A stretch of 64,000 nt of DNA from an uncultured Prolixibacteraceae bacterium (GTDB taxonomy: Bacteria > Bacteroidota > Bacteroidia > Bacteroidales > Prolixibacteraceae): positions 4,873 through 68,872 of the forward strand of contig CALGIG010000110.1 in assembly GCA_937915865.1 (NCBI GenBank). Reading direction: 5' to 3'. This document shows, in pieces, positions 1-9,942 of this stretch. A program made the translations under genes and the position numbers. Numbering within the stretch: position 1 is the first letter of the stretch; every line of letters begins with the position of its first letter. The notes under the pieces were generated by a model. It had not been told where the DNA came from. It saw nothing but the letters and a program-made list of their open reading frames with translations, and did not search any database.

Positions 1-1
1 A

Positions 2-742
2 AGATCTAAATGGATAAATTATGATGAACCTACATACACTGATCCTGACGAAATAAAGATGTATAAAAATAGTGGGCGATATACCGACAGACGTTATGGA
101 TATGTTTTTGATGGACTTTTTACCAGCCAAGAAGAGGTTAATGAATGGCAATATTCATTTGATGCATTAAATAATGACAATTCATCATTGAAGCCAGGAG
201 ATGTAAAGTATAAAGATATAAATGGCGATCATGTTATAAATTGGAGAGATCAGAAAGAAATAGGTAAAGGAGCCGAACCTCATTGGACCTTTGGTCTTAA
301 CTTCCTATTTAAATATAAGAATTTCGACTTATCTGCATTATTTCAAGGAGCATTTGATTATACTACAAATGTAAATTTAGATGGAGCTCCTACTACCCTT
401 AATTATAGTAACTACTGGAATGAAAGGACCAATAACAGTGCTCGTGCATTGCTCCCAAGACCATCGGGCTCATCAACAAATGGCTTCTACTCAGATTACA
501 GAAATCATAATACAACTTACATGCGTCTGAAAAATATGTCTTTGGGTTATGAAGTTCCTTCATCTGTATTAACTAAAGTTGGATTTAGCAAATTTAGAAT
601 ATATGTTGCAGGCACTAATATTTTCACATTAAGTAATCTTAATAAGTATGGAGTTGACCCTGAAATGCCGGAAGGATATGGCGCAGGTGTTTATTATCCA
701 CAACAATATACAATGAGTATTGGCTGTAATCTTACATTTTAA
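2..742 (+). CDS. SusC/RagA-family TonB-dependent outer-membrane transporter, C-terminal part
   Basis: This is the 3' end of an outer-membrane TonB-linked receptor that imports oligosaccharides together with the SusD lipoprotein encoded next. The frame is open from base 2, upstream of the first ATG at 59, so the gene starts outside the window and about 246 residues are visible. Typical late-barrel SusC features are present: a stretch describing the modelled domain (KYKDINGDHVINWRDQK, a calcium-loop-like segment), alternating aromatic beta strands (YKNFDLSALFQGAFDY), the segment YMRLKNMSLGYEVP, and a C-terminal strand ending in aromatic F (IGCNLTF*), as needed for BAM insertion. Only 12 bases separate it from susD, which fits one transcript. 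The plug and TonB box lie outside the window, so the substrate class must be inferred from the hydrolases downstream. Confidence 0.93.
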   Translation, partial: RSKWINYDEPTYTDPDEIKMYKNSGRYTDRRYGYVFDGLFTSQEEVNEWQYSFDALNNDNSSLKPGDVKYKDINGDHVINWRDQKEIGKGAEPHWTFGLNFLFKYKNFDLSALFQGAFDYTTNVNLDGAPTTLNYSNYWNERTNNSARALLPRPSGSSTNGFYSDYRNHNTTYMRLKNMSLGYEVPSSVLTKVGFSKFRIYVAGTNIFTLSNLNKYGVDPEMPEGYGAGVYYPQQYTMSIGCNLTF

Positions 743-754
743 TTAGAAAAGGAT

Positions 755-2632
755 ATGAAAACGAAATATAAATTACTGATAGTAGCTTTGGCTGCAATAA
801 CATTGACATCATGTTACGATGTGCTGGACCAAACCCCGGCGGATAGATATACCGATGCTGTGGTTTGGAATGATCCGTATCTATTGAATGCCCATCTGGC
901 TGAACTTTATGCCTGTACACCTGTAATGGTACAAGATGCGACTTGTTTAATGAATTCTTGGAATGGTGCACCGATGAACCGTGATGATAATAGTTGGAGT
1001 GCAATAATGGGATTTAGTGAACAGATGGAAGGTACAGTCCGAACGATTGAAATTACGGATGAAGCAAAATATAATTTTGGCGCACAAGCTCATCTTTTGA
1101 GTATGAAAGAGAATGGGATCCAGTCGAATGGAACAGAATTACAATGGTGGGGAAATGCTTATTATACCATTCGAAACTTGAATAATTTTATTACCAACGC
1201 GGGAAAATCAACTATTTCGAAGGTAGAAGAGCGTATTAGTGAAGCCCGCTTCTTAAGAGCCTTCTGCTATTTTGCGATGGTAAAACGTTATGGAGGGGTA
1301 CCTTTGATTATTGATGTTCAATCGATGGATGCTGATTCTACAGTATTGTATCCTAAAAGAAATACAGAAAAAGAAGTTTATGATTTTATTCTTAAAGAGA
1401 CGGATGATATCTCCAAAATTCTTCCCTCTTCAAGTGATGCTGGGCGCGCTAATAAATGGGCTGCTTTAGCTCTTCGCAGTAGGGCCGCATTGTATGCCGG
1501 AAGCATTGCGCAGTTTGGTACACAGCAATTAAACGGATTGCTGGGTTTTGCCAGTGGTGATGCCTCCAAATATTATCAGATATGTTACGATGCAAGTAAA
1601 GCAATCATGACTCAGAGCCCCTATAAATTGTATAACGAGGAAGCTGATAAAGTTCAGAATTTTAAGGATATATTCTTGAAAAAAGGTAATTGTGAGGCAA
1701 TTATGGTTAAACAACATACATCCAAGGGTTTCATGGACGGTGGTTCCAACAGATGGTCTTGGGATATGGTTGAATGTCCACGTCCGAATGTTTGGGGAGT
1801 CGGTAATTATCATGGGCCGTATTTGGATATGGTTGAAGAATTCGAGCATAAAGATGGCACTTCAGGAGTGATTGACCGTGTGTATGCCAAAAATCGGCTA
1901 TGGACTATGGAGGAATTATGGGGAGACCGTGATCCTCGGTTCTTTGCATCAATATGGACTAATGGTACCTCATGGGCAGGTGCTGTAGGCGGAGTTTTAG
2001 GTTCTAATAAAATTGATATGCATAACGGAATTATGACAAGAACAGGAGAATTGATTGATGGACGTTATGCTTCATACGAGGGAATTTCTGCTGTTGGAGA
2101 TCAATTAGTACGTTTTAAGGAAGGGAATACTTCTAATACTGGTTTTGGTGTGATGAAGTATCTTGATCCTACGGCAAATAATTTCAACTGGTTCTGTGAA
2201 TCGACTACTGATTATTTGATCTTTCGTTATGGAGAGATTTTGCTGAACTGTGCAGAAGCTGCTTTTGAATTGGGAAAAACAGCAGAAGCATTGGATGCAG
2301 TCAATCAAATCCGAGATCGTGCAGGAATTGCTAAATTAGGTACTATCGATCGTGAAAAGATTCACCATGAAAGAAAAGTTGAATTGGTTTTTGAAAATCA
2401 CCGCTACTGGGATTTAAGACGTTGGAGAACAGCCGTTAAATCGCTGACACGTACGTATACAGGTTTGCGTTATGTTTATGACGCCGCCTCGGGAAAGTAT
2501 CGTCTGGACTTTATCGATGATATAGATGGTAGGGCCAAGAAACCTACTTTCCCTGAAAAAAATTACTATTTCCCGATTGGACAAGGGCGTATCGCTGCTA
2601 ACCCTAACTTGGTAGAGAATCCTGGGTACTAA
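755..2632 (+). CDS. SusD/RagB-family nutrient-binding outer-membrane lipoprotein
   Basis: A surface glycan-binding lipoprotein that caps the SusC barrel. The start at 755 gives a lipoprotein signal with Cys20 in LTSC, followed by YDVLDQTP, the usual SusD opening. The TPR-like core shows ARFLRAFCYFAMVKRYGGVP near residues 165-185, diagnostic of SusD, and the C-terminal half shows INQIRDRAGI and HHERKVELVFENHRYWDLRRW (split here only by reading), typical of RagB/SusD. The length of 625 aa is within family range. It is directly coupled to the susC remnant. A large inverted repeat follows the stop codon (2646-2734). The ligand cannot be read from sequence. Confidence 0.96.
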   Translation: MKTKYKLLIVALAAITLTSCYDVLDQTPADRYTDAVVWNDPYLLNAHLAELYACTPVMVQDATCLMNSWNGAPMNRDDNSWSAIMGFSEQMEGTVRTIEITDEAKYNFGAQAHLLSMKENGIQSNGTELQWWGNAYYTIRNLNNFITNAGKSTISKVEERISEARFLRAFCYFAMVKRYGGVPLIIDVQSMDADSTVLYPKRNTEKEVYDFILKETDDISKILPSSSDAGRANKWAALALRSRAALYAGSIAQFGTQQLNGLLGFASGDASKYYQICYDASKAIMTQSPYKLYNEEADKVQNFKDIFLKKGNCEAIMVKQHTSKGFMDGGSNRWSWDMVECPRPNVWGVGNYHGPYLDMVEEFEHKDGTSGVIDRVYAKNRLWTMEELWGDRDPRFFASIWTNGTSWAGAVGGVLGSNKIDMHNGIMTRTGELIDGRYASYEGISAVGDQLVRFKEGNTSNTGFGVMKYLDPTANNFNWFCESTTDYLIFRYGEILLNCAEAAFELGKTAEALDAVNQIRDRAGIAKLGTIDREKIHHERKVELVFENHRYWDLRRWRTAVKSLTRTYTGLRYVYDAASGKYRLDFIDDIDGRAKKPTFPEKNYYFPIGQGRIAANPNLVENPGY

Positions 2633-2645
2633 TCATTTGAAGAAT

Positions 2646-2734
2646 CAGTGTTCGCTAATTATAAATAATTTGGAGGTCAATAGTAAAGATTGGTCTCTAA
2701 GTAGTGAGATATTTAATATATCTAGCGAACACTG
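2646..2734 (+). repeat. 12-bp perfect inverted repeat enclosing an A+T-rich spacer
   Basis: CAGTGTTCGCTA at 2646-2657 is perfectly complementary to TAGCGAACACTG at 2723-2734, with 65 bases between. Inside, GAGGTCAAT and ATTGGTCTC can form a weaker inner hairpin, and GATATTTAATATATC a third. The arrangement resembles a branched RNA structure between susD and the hydrolase genes. It could be an mRNA-processing or attenuation element that sets the SusCD to enzyme ratio; no T-tract follows, so it is not a standard terminator. Confidence 0.55.
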
Positions 2735-2813
2735 GTTCGTTTATTTGATGAGTTATACTCGATAATTCAAGATAGACTAAAAATAATTTTTAGTGTCTCG
2801 AAATAGATTCCGT

Positions 2814-4805
2814 ATGAAAATGCTTGTTTTTTCATTGTTGTTGGGACTAACGTTTGCTGTAAGCGTTCAGGCACAACCTTATTCAAAAGAGGATGGAGCA
2901 TTGAAGCTACCTGTTTTAATAAGTGATAATATGGTGTTGCAACAGTTACAAAATGTTCGGATTTGGGGTGAAAGCTCTCCTAATTCGGAAGTAACTGTTA
3001 CTCCATCGTGGAATAATGTATCTATTGCAACAAAAGCCAATAAAAATGGACATTGGATTTTAGGTCTGAGGACTCCTGCAGCAACTTCCATACCGCAACA
3101 CATTATTGTCAAAAGTGGAAATAAATCACTTAATGTTGATAATATACTTATAGGTGAGGTCTGGCTTTGTTCAGGGCAATCCAACATGGCAATGACCATT
3201 AACGGTTCTGGCGGACAGGTATACAACTATAAAAATGAAGTAAGTAATGCGAACTACCCTAATATCCGTTTATTCAATGTCAAGTCTAATTTGTCGGCAA
3301 AAGCAATAACTGATATGAATGGAAGATGGGATATTTGTACTTCGGAGACTGTTGCCAATTTTTCTGCAGTTGGCTATTTTTTTGCAAGAAAGATTCATCA
3401 AGAAACAGGTATTCCTATTGGAATAATAAACTCTTCATGGGGAGGAACCGATATTGAGACGTGGATAAGTATGGATACTTTCAAGAATCTTCCAAATCGC
3501 TTCAAAGAGAAATATAATGAAACGGAAAAATATGGAGTTGATTTCGTATTGAAACGAAACGAAGAGAATAGAAATGAATTTAATCGTGTTGTTGCCAACG
3601 AAATAGGAATGGAAGAACAATGGTATATGCCTTCGCATAATTTTACATCGTGGAAGCTAATGACTCAGCCTCAAGAGTGGTCAAAAACGGATCTGGCATC
3701 TTTTGATGGGGTTGTATGGTTTAAATATGAGTTTAATATGTTAGACTCAGATGCTGCCAACACGGGTATTTTGTCTTTAGGTAAAATAGATGATAATGAT
3801 ATAACGTGGATAAATGGGATAAAGATCGGAGAAACGGAAGGAGCTGGTTACGACAGAGTGTATAATATTCCTTCAGGAGTTCTAAAGAGGGGAAGCAATA
3901 CGATTGTCATAAAAGTTACAGATGCTATTCGTGGCGGAGGTTTCACTGGGAGAAAGGAAGATTTTTATATTGAGACAAAAGATGGACGATATTCTCTGGT
4001 CGGAGATTGGCAATATAAACCAACCGTAAATACGCAGCACCTACATTATTCCATGGATAATGCACCTAACTTGCATTACGGACTGTTATATAATGCAATG
4101 ATAAATCCGTTAACGGATTTTGCAATCAAAGGTGTAATATGGTATCAAGGTGAGAATAATACTGGGCAAGCCTATAATTATCGGACTTTGTTTCCTACAT
4201 TAATAAATGACTGGAGAAAAAAATGGGGCTACAATTTTCCTTTTTATTGGGTGCAATTGGCAAGTTATATGCCTAAAGCAGAACAACCTCCCGTTGCTGA
4301 TAGTTGGGCAGAACTAAGGGAAGCACAAACATTGACTTTAGGTGTGGTGCATACCGGACAAATAGTTATTACCGACATTGGGGATGCAAATGATATCCAT
4401 CCTAAGAACAAACAGGATGTTGGTTTAAGATTAGCAAATATAGCCTTGAACAATGACTACAATAGGAGTGATGTAATTTATTCAGGGCCAACTTACAAGT
4501 CGGTAAGAATTAACCGTAACATAATCATTATTGAATTCGATAACATTGCTTCAGGTTTGATTACAACCAGTAAATATGGATACATTGAAGGATTCACAAT
4601 TGCGGGTGCTGATCATAAATTTGTGTGGGCAAATGCAAAACTCGAAGGGAAAAACAAAGTAATCGTATATTCTGAGGATATAAAGAAGCCTGTTGCAGTG
4701 CGCTACTGTTGGGCCAGTAATCCTGATGTTAATTTGTTTAATAGTTTTGGCTTACCCACTTGTCCGTTCCGAACAGATTTATGGAAACTTAGTACAGAGC
4801 ATTGA
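2814..4805 (+). CDS. Sialate O-acetylesterase-like SGNH carbohydrate esterase
   Basis: A secreted esterase predicted to remove O-acetyl groups from glycans. The ATG at 2814 gives a clean signal peptide (MKMLVFSLLLGLTF...VQAQ); an in-frame GTG at 2793 would add seven polar residues and is less likely. The catalytic serine is Ser123 in CSGQSNM (block I). A conserved block IWYQGENN lies near residues 445-452, and the DxxH-type block near the C-terminus is D527-I-H529 in NDIHP. A beta-sandwich/jelly-roll insertion (about residues 280-400, WFKYEFNM...) splits the SGNH fold, as in many PUL members of this family (DUF303/SASA). Length is about 663 aa. It starts the hydrolase block after the inverted repeat. 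The acylated sugar is not known; the sialate name is only the family label. Confidence 0.88.
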   Translation: MKMLVFSLLLGLTFAVSVQAQPYSKEDGALKLPVLISDNMVLQQLQNVRIWGESSPNSEVTVTPSWNNVSIATKANKNGHWILGLRTPAATSIPQHIIVKSGNKSLNVDNILIGEVWLCSGQSNMAMTINGSGGQVYNYKNEVSNANYPNIRLFNVKSNLSAKAITDMNGRWDICTSETVANFSAVGYFFARKIHQETGIPIGIINSSWGGTDIETWISMDTFKNLPNRFKEKYNETEKYGVDFVLKRNEENRNEFNRVVANEIGMEEQWYMPSHNFTSWKLMTQPQEWSKTDLASFDGVVWFKYEFNMLDSDAANTGILSLGKIDDNDITWINGIKIGETEGAGYDRVYNIPSGVLKRGSNTIVIKVTDAIRGGGFTGRKEDFYIETKDGRYSLVGDWQYKPTVNTQHLHYSMDNAPNLHYGLLYNAMINPLTDFAIKGVIWYQGENNTGQAYNYRTLFPTLINDWRKKWGYNFPFYWVQLASYMPKAEQPPVADSWAELREAQTLTLGVVHTGQIVITDIGDANDIHPKNKQDVGLRLANIALNNDYNRSDVIYSGPTYKSVRINRNIIIIEFDNIASGLITTSKYGYIEGFTIAGADHKFVWANAKLEGKNKVIVYSEDIKKPVAVRYCWASNPDVNLFNSFGLPTCPFRTDLWKLSTEH

Positions 4806-4824
4806 TTAGCATTAATCTAACAAC

Positions 4825-7437
4825 ATGAGAAAATATATAGAAATAATCATTTGCCTTTCGATTTTTATTTCATGTACGAAAAAAGAGACGTTGATCTCCG
4901 ATTTGCGTTGTGAATATCTGAAGTCGCCAATTAATATAGACGAACAACATCCTCGTTTTTCCTGGATTTATGAGTCGGGCAATTGTGATGTCAAACAAAA
5001 AGCATACAAACTCGATATGGCTACAACTAAACAAGCTATGGCTGAAGAAAAGTTTTTTTGGACATCGGGCAAAGTCGAAGAAAATAAAAGTAATGCTATT
5101 TATATTGGCAGAGAAGAATTAAAGTCTCATACTAAATATTATTGGAGAGTTTCTTCGTGGTATGATTCAAATAAGAAGATTGTTTCGGCTATTGATAGTT
5201 TTGAAACGGCCAAATTGAATTATTCAGACTGGAATGCTCAATGGATAACAGATTCAAACGACAAAGAATTTGGTCCGGCTCCCATGTTTCGGAAAGCGTT
5301 TACTATAGATAAAAATATAGTATCTGCAAAACTGTATATAAGTGCAGCTGCATACTACAAACTTTATCTAAACGGAGAGGTCCCTGACGATATAAAGCTC
5401 GATCCAGGTTATACACATTACGATAAAAGGAATTTGTACACAACGTATGACGTAACAAAATTCCTTAGAAAAGGGGAGAATGTTGTTGCTACGGTACTGG
5501 GTAATGGTTTTTATAATGAAATCGCGCCCGTTGCAACTTGGGATTTTGAGAAAGCCCGGTGGCGTGATCGCACAAAAATGATCGTGGAAATACGCGTGAC
5601 ATATGAAGATGGAACAACATTGCTGGTATCCTCTGATGATACATGGAAAACGGCTATTGGTCCGCATGTGTATAATAACATATACAGCGGCGAAACATAC
5701 GATGCACGTGAAGAAATCCTAGGTTGGAATAAACCCGGATTTGATGATACAAATTGGAATAATGCGGTACAGGCAAAAGCCCCATCGCCAAAATTGGTTG
5801 CACAAACAACTCAACCGATAAGGGTGACCAAAGAATATCCGGCTGTTTCGATGCAATCATTCGGTGATACTGTTTTTGTTTTTGATTTTGGAATAAATCT
5901 GACCGGTGTATGCGATCTGAAAATCAAGGGAAGCAGGGGAACAAAAGTAACCCTTACTCATGGAGAATTATTGAAAGAAAATGGTCACCTCGAAATGAGG
6001 AATCTTGATATTTATTATAAACCAATAGCAGGCGTTGAATTTCAAACCGATACATACATCCTGAAAGGGGTTGGGGAAGAGTCATTTTCGCCGGAATTTA
6101 CTTACCATGGGTTCCGTTATGTAGAAGTGAAATCAGACCGTCCAATAACTCTGAAAAAAGAAGACCTGAGAGCGCTTTTTATTCATACCGATCTGGAAAG
6201 AGTCGGAAGTTTTACCTGTTCCAATGAGTTGCTGAATAAAATCTGGAGAGCCAGCAACCAGTCGTACTTGTGCAATTTACATAGTATTCCCACAGATTGT
6301 CCTCAAAGAGAAAAGAACGGATGGACTGCTGATGCCCATGTTGCCATCGACTTAGGCCTGCTAAACTTTGATGGCATAAAATTCTACGAAAAATGGATGA
6401 ATGATTTTATTGATAATCAGAAGGCTGAAGGTAATATTTCCGGCATAATTCCAAGTTCGGGTTGGGGATATGATGATTGGATCGGGCCAGTTTGGGATGC
6501 TGCTTTATTTATTATCCCTGATGCACTCGAAAGATATTATGGAGATACAAGAACCATTGAAAAAATGTACCCAACATGTGAAAAATACCTAAATTACCTG
6601 AAAAGCAGAGAAGATAAAGATGGAACAGTTACCTATGGGATAGGCGATTGGGTGTATTATAAAACGCAAACTCCTACAGAGTATACAACAACTTGCTTTT
6701 ACTATTGGGACAATGTATTGATGGCGCATTTTGCAAAAATTATTGGAAATGATAGCCGTCCGTACAATAAAAAGGCGATGGCTTTGCGAGAGTTTATAAA
6801 CAAAAAATATTTTAATGCGTCAACCTGCCTGTACGCCAATGGCTCTCAAACCGCCCAGGCAATTGCCCTTGCATTAGAAATTGTTCCCAGAGAATATGAA
6901 GCAAAGCTTGCAGAGAATCTTAATAAAGCCATTGTTGGGAATAATTATCATTTAGATTTTGGTGTATTGGGTAGCAAATACGTTCCAAGAATGCTGTCGA
7001 AATACGGATATGCTGAGACCGCTTACAAAATGGCGACACAGAAAACGGCACCATCGTGGGGAAACTGGATTCAACAAGGGTTCACAACACTCGCCGAAAC
7101 CTGGGTTTTATCTCCTGAATTTCGCGATGCTTCTGTTAATCATGTATTTCTAGGCGATATTAGCGCATGGATGGTGAACACACTGGCCGGGATAAATTAC
7201 GATAACGAGCGCAGAGGCTTTGAGAAAATAATAATAAAACCGGATTATATCGAAGACCTTTCGTGGGTTAAAGGAGAATATAAATCGGTTAAAGGATTGA
7301 TCAAATCAGAATGGATTAGGCTGGGTGACATGATCAAACTTTCTGTAACTATTCCTGCGAACACAACAGCTACTGTTTATACCGACAAAAAAGTTGAGAT
7401 AGTTGGCGGGTATTATGAATTCACATTTAAAGAATAG
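4825..7437 (+). CDS. GH78 alpha-L-rhamnosidase, lipoprotein
   Basis: Hydrolyses terminal alpha-L-rhamnose. The N-terminus is a lipoprotein signal with FISC at Cys17, so it is probably anchored in the outer or periplasmic membrane. Domain order follows multi-domain GH78: an N-terminal Ig-like domain, a beta-sandwich (residues about 150-300), a second sandwich, the (alpha/alpha)6 catalytic barrel (about 460-800) and a C-terminal sandwich. Catalytic-site residues of the family are visible: D491, E496 and D503 in DCPQREKNGWTAD, and the presumed general base E758 in TTLAETW. Length 870 aa is normal. The gene is 19 bases after the esterase and 5 bases before the next hydrolase, so these are co-transcribed. 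It is the clearest substrate marker in the locus. Confidence 0.95.
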   Translation: MRKYIEIIICLSIFISCTKKETLISDLRCEYLKSPINIDEQHPRFSWIYESGNCDVKQKAYKLDMATTKQAMAEEKFFWTSGKVEENKSNAIYIGREELKSHTKYYWRVSSWYDSNKKIVSAIDSFETAKLNYSDWNAQWITDSNDKEFGPAPMFRKAFTIDKNIVSAKLYISAAAYYKLYLNGEVPDDIKLDPGYTHYDKRNLYTTYDVTKFLRKGENVVATVLGNGFYNEIAPVATWDFEKARWRDRTKMIVEIRVTYEDGTTLLVSSDDTWKTAIGPHVYNNIYSGETYDAREEILGWNKPGFDDTNWNNAVQAKAPSPKLVAQTTQPIRVTKEYPAVSMQSFGDTVFVFDFGINLTGVCDLKIKGSRGTKVTLTHGELLKENGHLEMRNLDIYYKPIAGVEFQTDTYILKGVGEESFSPEFTYHGFRYVEVKSDRPITLKKEDLRALFIHTDLERVGSFTCSNELLNKIWRASNQSYLCNLHSIPTDCPQREKNGWTADAHVAIDLGLLNFDGIKFYEKWMNDFIDNQKAEGNISGIIPSSGWGYDDWIGPVWDAALFIIPDALERYYGDTRTIEKMYPTCEKYLNYLKSREDKDGTVTYGIGDWVYYKTQTPTEYTTTCFYYWDNVLMAHFAKIIGNDSRPYNKKAMALREFINKKYFNASTCLYANGSQTAQAIALALEIVPREYEAKLAENLNKAIVGNNYHLDFGVLGSKYVPRMLSKYGYAETAYKMATQKTAPSWGNWIQQGFTTLAETWVLSPEFRDASVNHVFLGDISAWMVNTLAGINYDNERRGFEKIIIKPDYIEDLSWVKGEYKSVKGLIKSEWIRLGDMIKLSVTIPANTTATVYTDKKVEIVGGYYEFTFKE

Positions 7438-7442
7438 GTTAG

Positions 7443-9845
7443 ATGAGTAATTATATTATATTGATTGGGGCGATTTTCCTGCTCGGATTGTTCCCGAGTG
7501 AAAATATTGCTTCTAATATTTCATTAAATGGGAGTTGGACTCTGGAATTTTTTCCTCAACCTACAATTCCGGTAACTAGTCCGAAAGGCTTGGCGAATTT
7601 AAATGCACAGCAGATAGAAGCTACTGTTCCGGGAAATGTTGAACTAGATATGTTAAAAGCGGGGATAATAGCAGATCCTATGGTTGGAAACAATGTATAT
7701 TCTTTACGTAAATACGAAGGATACCAGTGGTGTTATACTAAGAAGTTTAAATCTCCGCAAGTTAATAGTGATGAACAGGTAAAGCTGTTTTTAGGAGGTA
7801 TCGATTGTTTAGCCGAAATATGGCTGAACGGGAAGCATCTGGGTTCCGTTAGTAATATGTTGATAGAATATACTTTCGATGTGACGAATCTGCTGCTAAA
7901 GGGCTCAGAAAATACTTTGCAGGTAATTATTCGTTCAGCAGTAATGGAAGCCCAGAAATACTTACTGGGTACTTTTAGTGTAGGGAATTTTGCCGCGAAC
8001 GAATCTACTTATATTCGCAAAGCTCCACACATGTACGGTTGGGATATAATGCCGCGTTTAGTTAGTGCCGGGTTATGGCGCGATGTGGAACTAAGAGTAA
8101 TTAACAATGCACACATTGTTAACACTCACTGGATGACTTCAAAAATTAATCTGGAGAATAAAACTGCACAGCTTTTTGTCGATGTGCAAATGGCAATTCC
8201 ATTCGAAAAACTAGATAAAACAAATGCGAAGATTACACTAAAACGTGAAGGTAAAATAGTACATGAGGGCAATGTATTAATAACCTCGCATGCCTTCCGC
8301 TACATAATCGATTTGAATAATGTGGATTTTTGGTGGCCACGAGGATATGGTGAGCCAGCCTTGTATGATGCTGAAGTCAAATTGGTATCAGAAACAGGTA
8401 ATGTCCTTTCAACAAGCACGTGTAGGATTGGCGTACGTACGGTGCAGTTGGATATAACGGAAATAAATGATTTGCCGGATAACCCAGGACGTTTCTGCTT
8501 TGTAGTGAATGGCGAACATGTATTTATAAGGGGTACCAATTGGGTGCCTCTCGACGCCCTGCATAGTAGAGATGCTTCGTTGCTTGATAATGCGATACAA
8601 ATGGTGGTTGATGCCAACTGTAATATGATAAGATGTTGGGGTGGGAATGTGTATGAAGACCATCGCTTTTTCGATATATGTGATGAAAATGGAATAATGG
8701 TATGGCAGGATTTTGCCATGGGATGTACATTTTATCCTCAAAGGGATGATTTTGAGAAAGCAATAGAGCAAGAGGCTATAGCTGTAGTCATGAAGCTTCG
8801 TAATCATCCGTCTCTGGCACTTTGGTCGGGAAATAATGAAAACGATATTGCTTTACGTTGGTCTCTTGTCAACTTTAATATCAACCCCAACAAGGATATT
8901 ATTAGCAGAAAAGTATTGCCCCAGGTTATTTATGAAATGGATCCTACCAGAGCTTTTTTACCGAGTTCTCCATATTGTAGTCAGGCTGTATATGAAAGAG
9001 GCAGCCACGAAGACTTACTTCCGGAAAATCATTTATGGGGACCAAGAGGATATTATAAAGATAATTTTTATACGCAGGCTAAAGCTCGTTTTGTGAGTGA
9101 AATTGGTTATCATGGCTGCCCGAACAGAGCTAGTTTGGAGAAAATGTTTACCAAAGAATCAGTAAATCCTTGGATCAATGGTCAGGTTGGACAATGGAAT
9201 GATGAGTGGATGACAAAAGCTGTAAGAATTTATCCAAATACACCTAAGCAGGGAGGCCGTAATGATTTGATGATAAATCAGATAAAAACATTGTTTGGAG
9301 CAGTTCCTAATGATTTGGACGACTTTATTATGGCCTCCCAATTTGTTCAGGCAGAAGCTATGAAATATTTTGTTGAAATGTTTAGAGGTGGTAAGCCTGA
9401 ACGATCAGGTATTATATGGTGGAATATACGCGATGGCTGGCCGATACTCTCTGATGCAGTTACGGATTATTACAATTCAAAAAAGCTGGCTTATTATTTC
9501 CTGAAAAATGTACAAGAGAATGTATGCGTGTTTATAAATGATGTAAAAGACGGGAAACATCCTTTAGTTGCCGTTAACGATACCCGACAACCATACAAAG
9601 GTAACGTTGAAATTACAGAGGTGGCTTCAGGAAATAGTATTTTCAAAGGCGACTTTTGGGTTAATGCCAACGGAAGAACCTTGATTACTACTTTGCCTGA
9701 AATGCAAGGCCAAGGTATTATGCTTATCAGGTATATCGTAAATGGAAAAGAATATTTCAATCATTATTTATATGGGCAACCACCATTCAAACTCGATGAA
9801 TATCGAACGTTGCTGAAGAAGACAAATATTTATGCCATTAAATAA
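7443..9845 (+). CDS. GH2 beta-mannosidase-like glycoside hydrolase
   Basis: A secreted GH2 enzyme closest in motifs to beta-mannosidases. A signal peptide spans the first about 24 residues. GH2 sandwich domains occupy about 25-330 (for example DCLAEIWLNGKHLG), followed by the TIM barrel. The acid/base is Glu466 in WSGNNEN and the nucleophile is Glu553 in FVSEIGYHG; the stretch YEDHRFFDICDENGIMVWQD is the family hallmark. At 800 aa it is slightly short, with a compact C-terminal region. It is tightly coupled to the rhamnosidase (5-base gap). Mannosidase is the best family label, but related GH2 subfamilies act on other beta-linked sugars, so the specificity is only inferred. Confidence 0.9.
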   Translation: MSNYIILIGAIFLLGLFPSENIASNISLNGSWTLEFFPQPTIPVTSPKGLANLNAQQIEATVPGNVELDMLKAGIIADPMVGNNVYSLRKYEGYQWCYTKKFKSPQVNSDEQVKLFLGGIDCLAEIWLNGKHLGSVSNMLIEYTFDVTNLLLKGSENTLQVIIRSAVMEAQKYLLGTFSVGNFAANESTYIRKAPHMYGWDIMPRLVSAGLWRDVELRVINNAHIVNTHWMTSKINLENKTAQLFVDVQMAIPFEKLDKTNAKITLKREGKIVHEGNVLITSHAFRYIIDLNNVDFWWPRGYGEPALYDAEVKLVSETGNVLSTSTCRIGVRTVQLDITEINDLPDNPGRFCFVVNGEHVFIRGTNWVPLDALHSRDASLLDNAIQMVVDANCNMIRCWGGNVYEDHRFFDICDENGIMVWQDFAMGCTFYPQRDDFEKAIEQEAIAVVMKLRNHPSLALWSGNNENDIALRWSLVNFNINPNKDIISRKVLPQVIYEMDPTRAFLPSSPYCSQAVYERGSHEDLLPENHLWGPRGYYKDNFYTQAKARFVSEIGYHGCPNRASLEKMFTKESVNPWINGQVGQWNDEWMTKAVRIYPNTPKQGGRNDLMINQIKTLFGAVPNDLDDFIMASQFVQAEAMKYFVEMFRGGKPERSGIIWWNIRDGWPILSDAVTDYYNSKKLAYYFLKNVQENVCVFINDVKDGKHPLVAVNDTRQPYKGNVEITEVASGNSIFKGDFWVNANGRTLITTLPEMQGQGIMLIRYIVNGKEYFNHYLYGQPPFKLDEYRTLLKKTNIYAIK

Positions 9846-9942
9846 GTGAATATGAAGGAATTTTGTTCATGGGTTGATATTAGAGACGCTATAATGTTTA
9901 AAAATTATTATATGCAAAATATGATTTATAAAATCTGAATAT

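Noticed and set aside
2646..2734. Invertible promoter between inverted repeats
   Set aside because: Spacer is short and no promoter or nearby invertase gene is visible, so an RNA structure is simpler.
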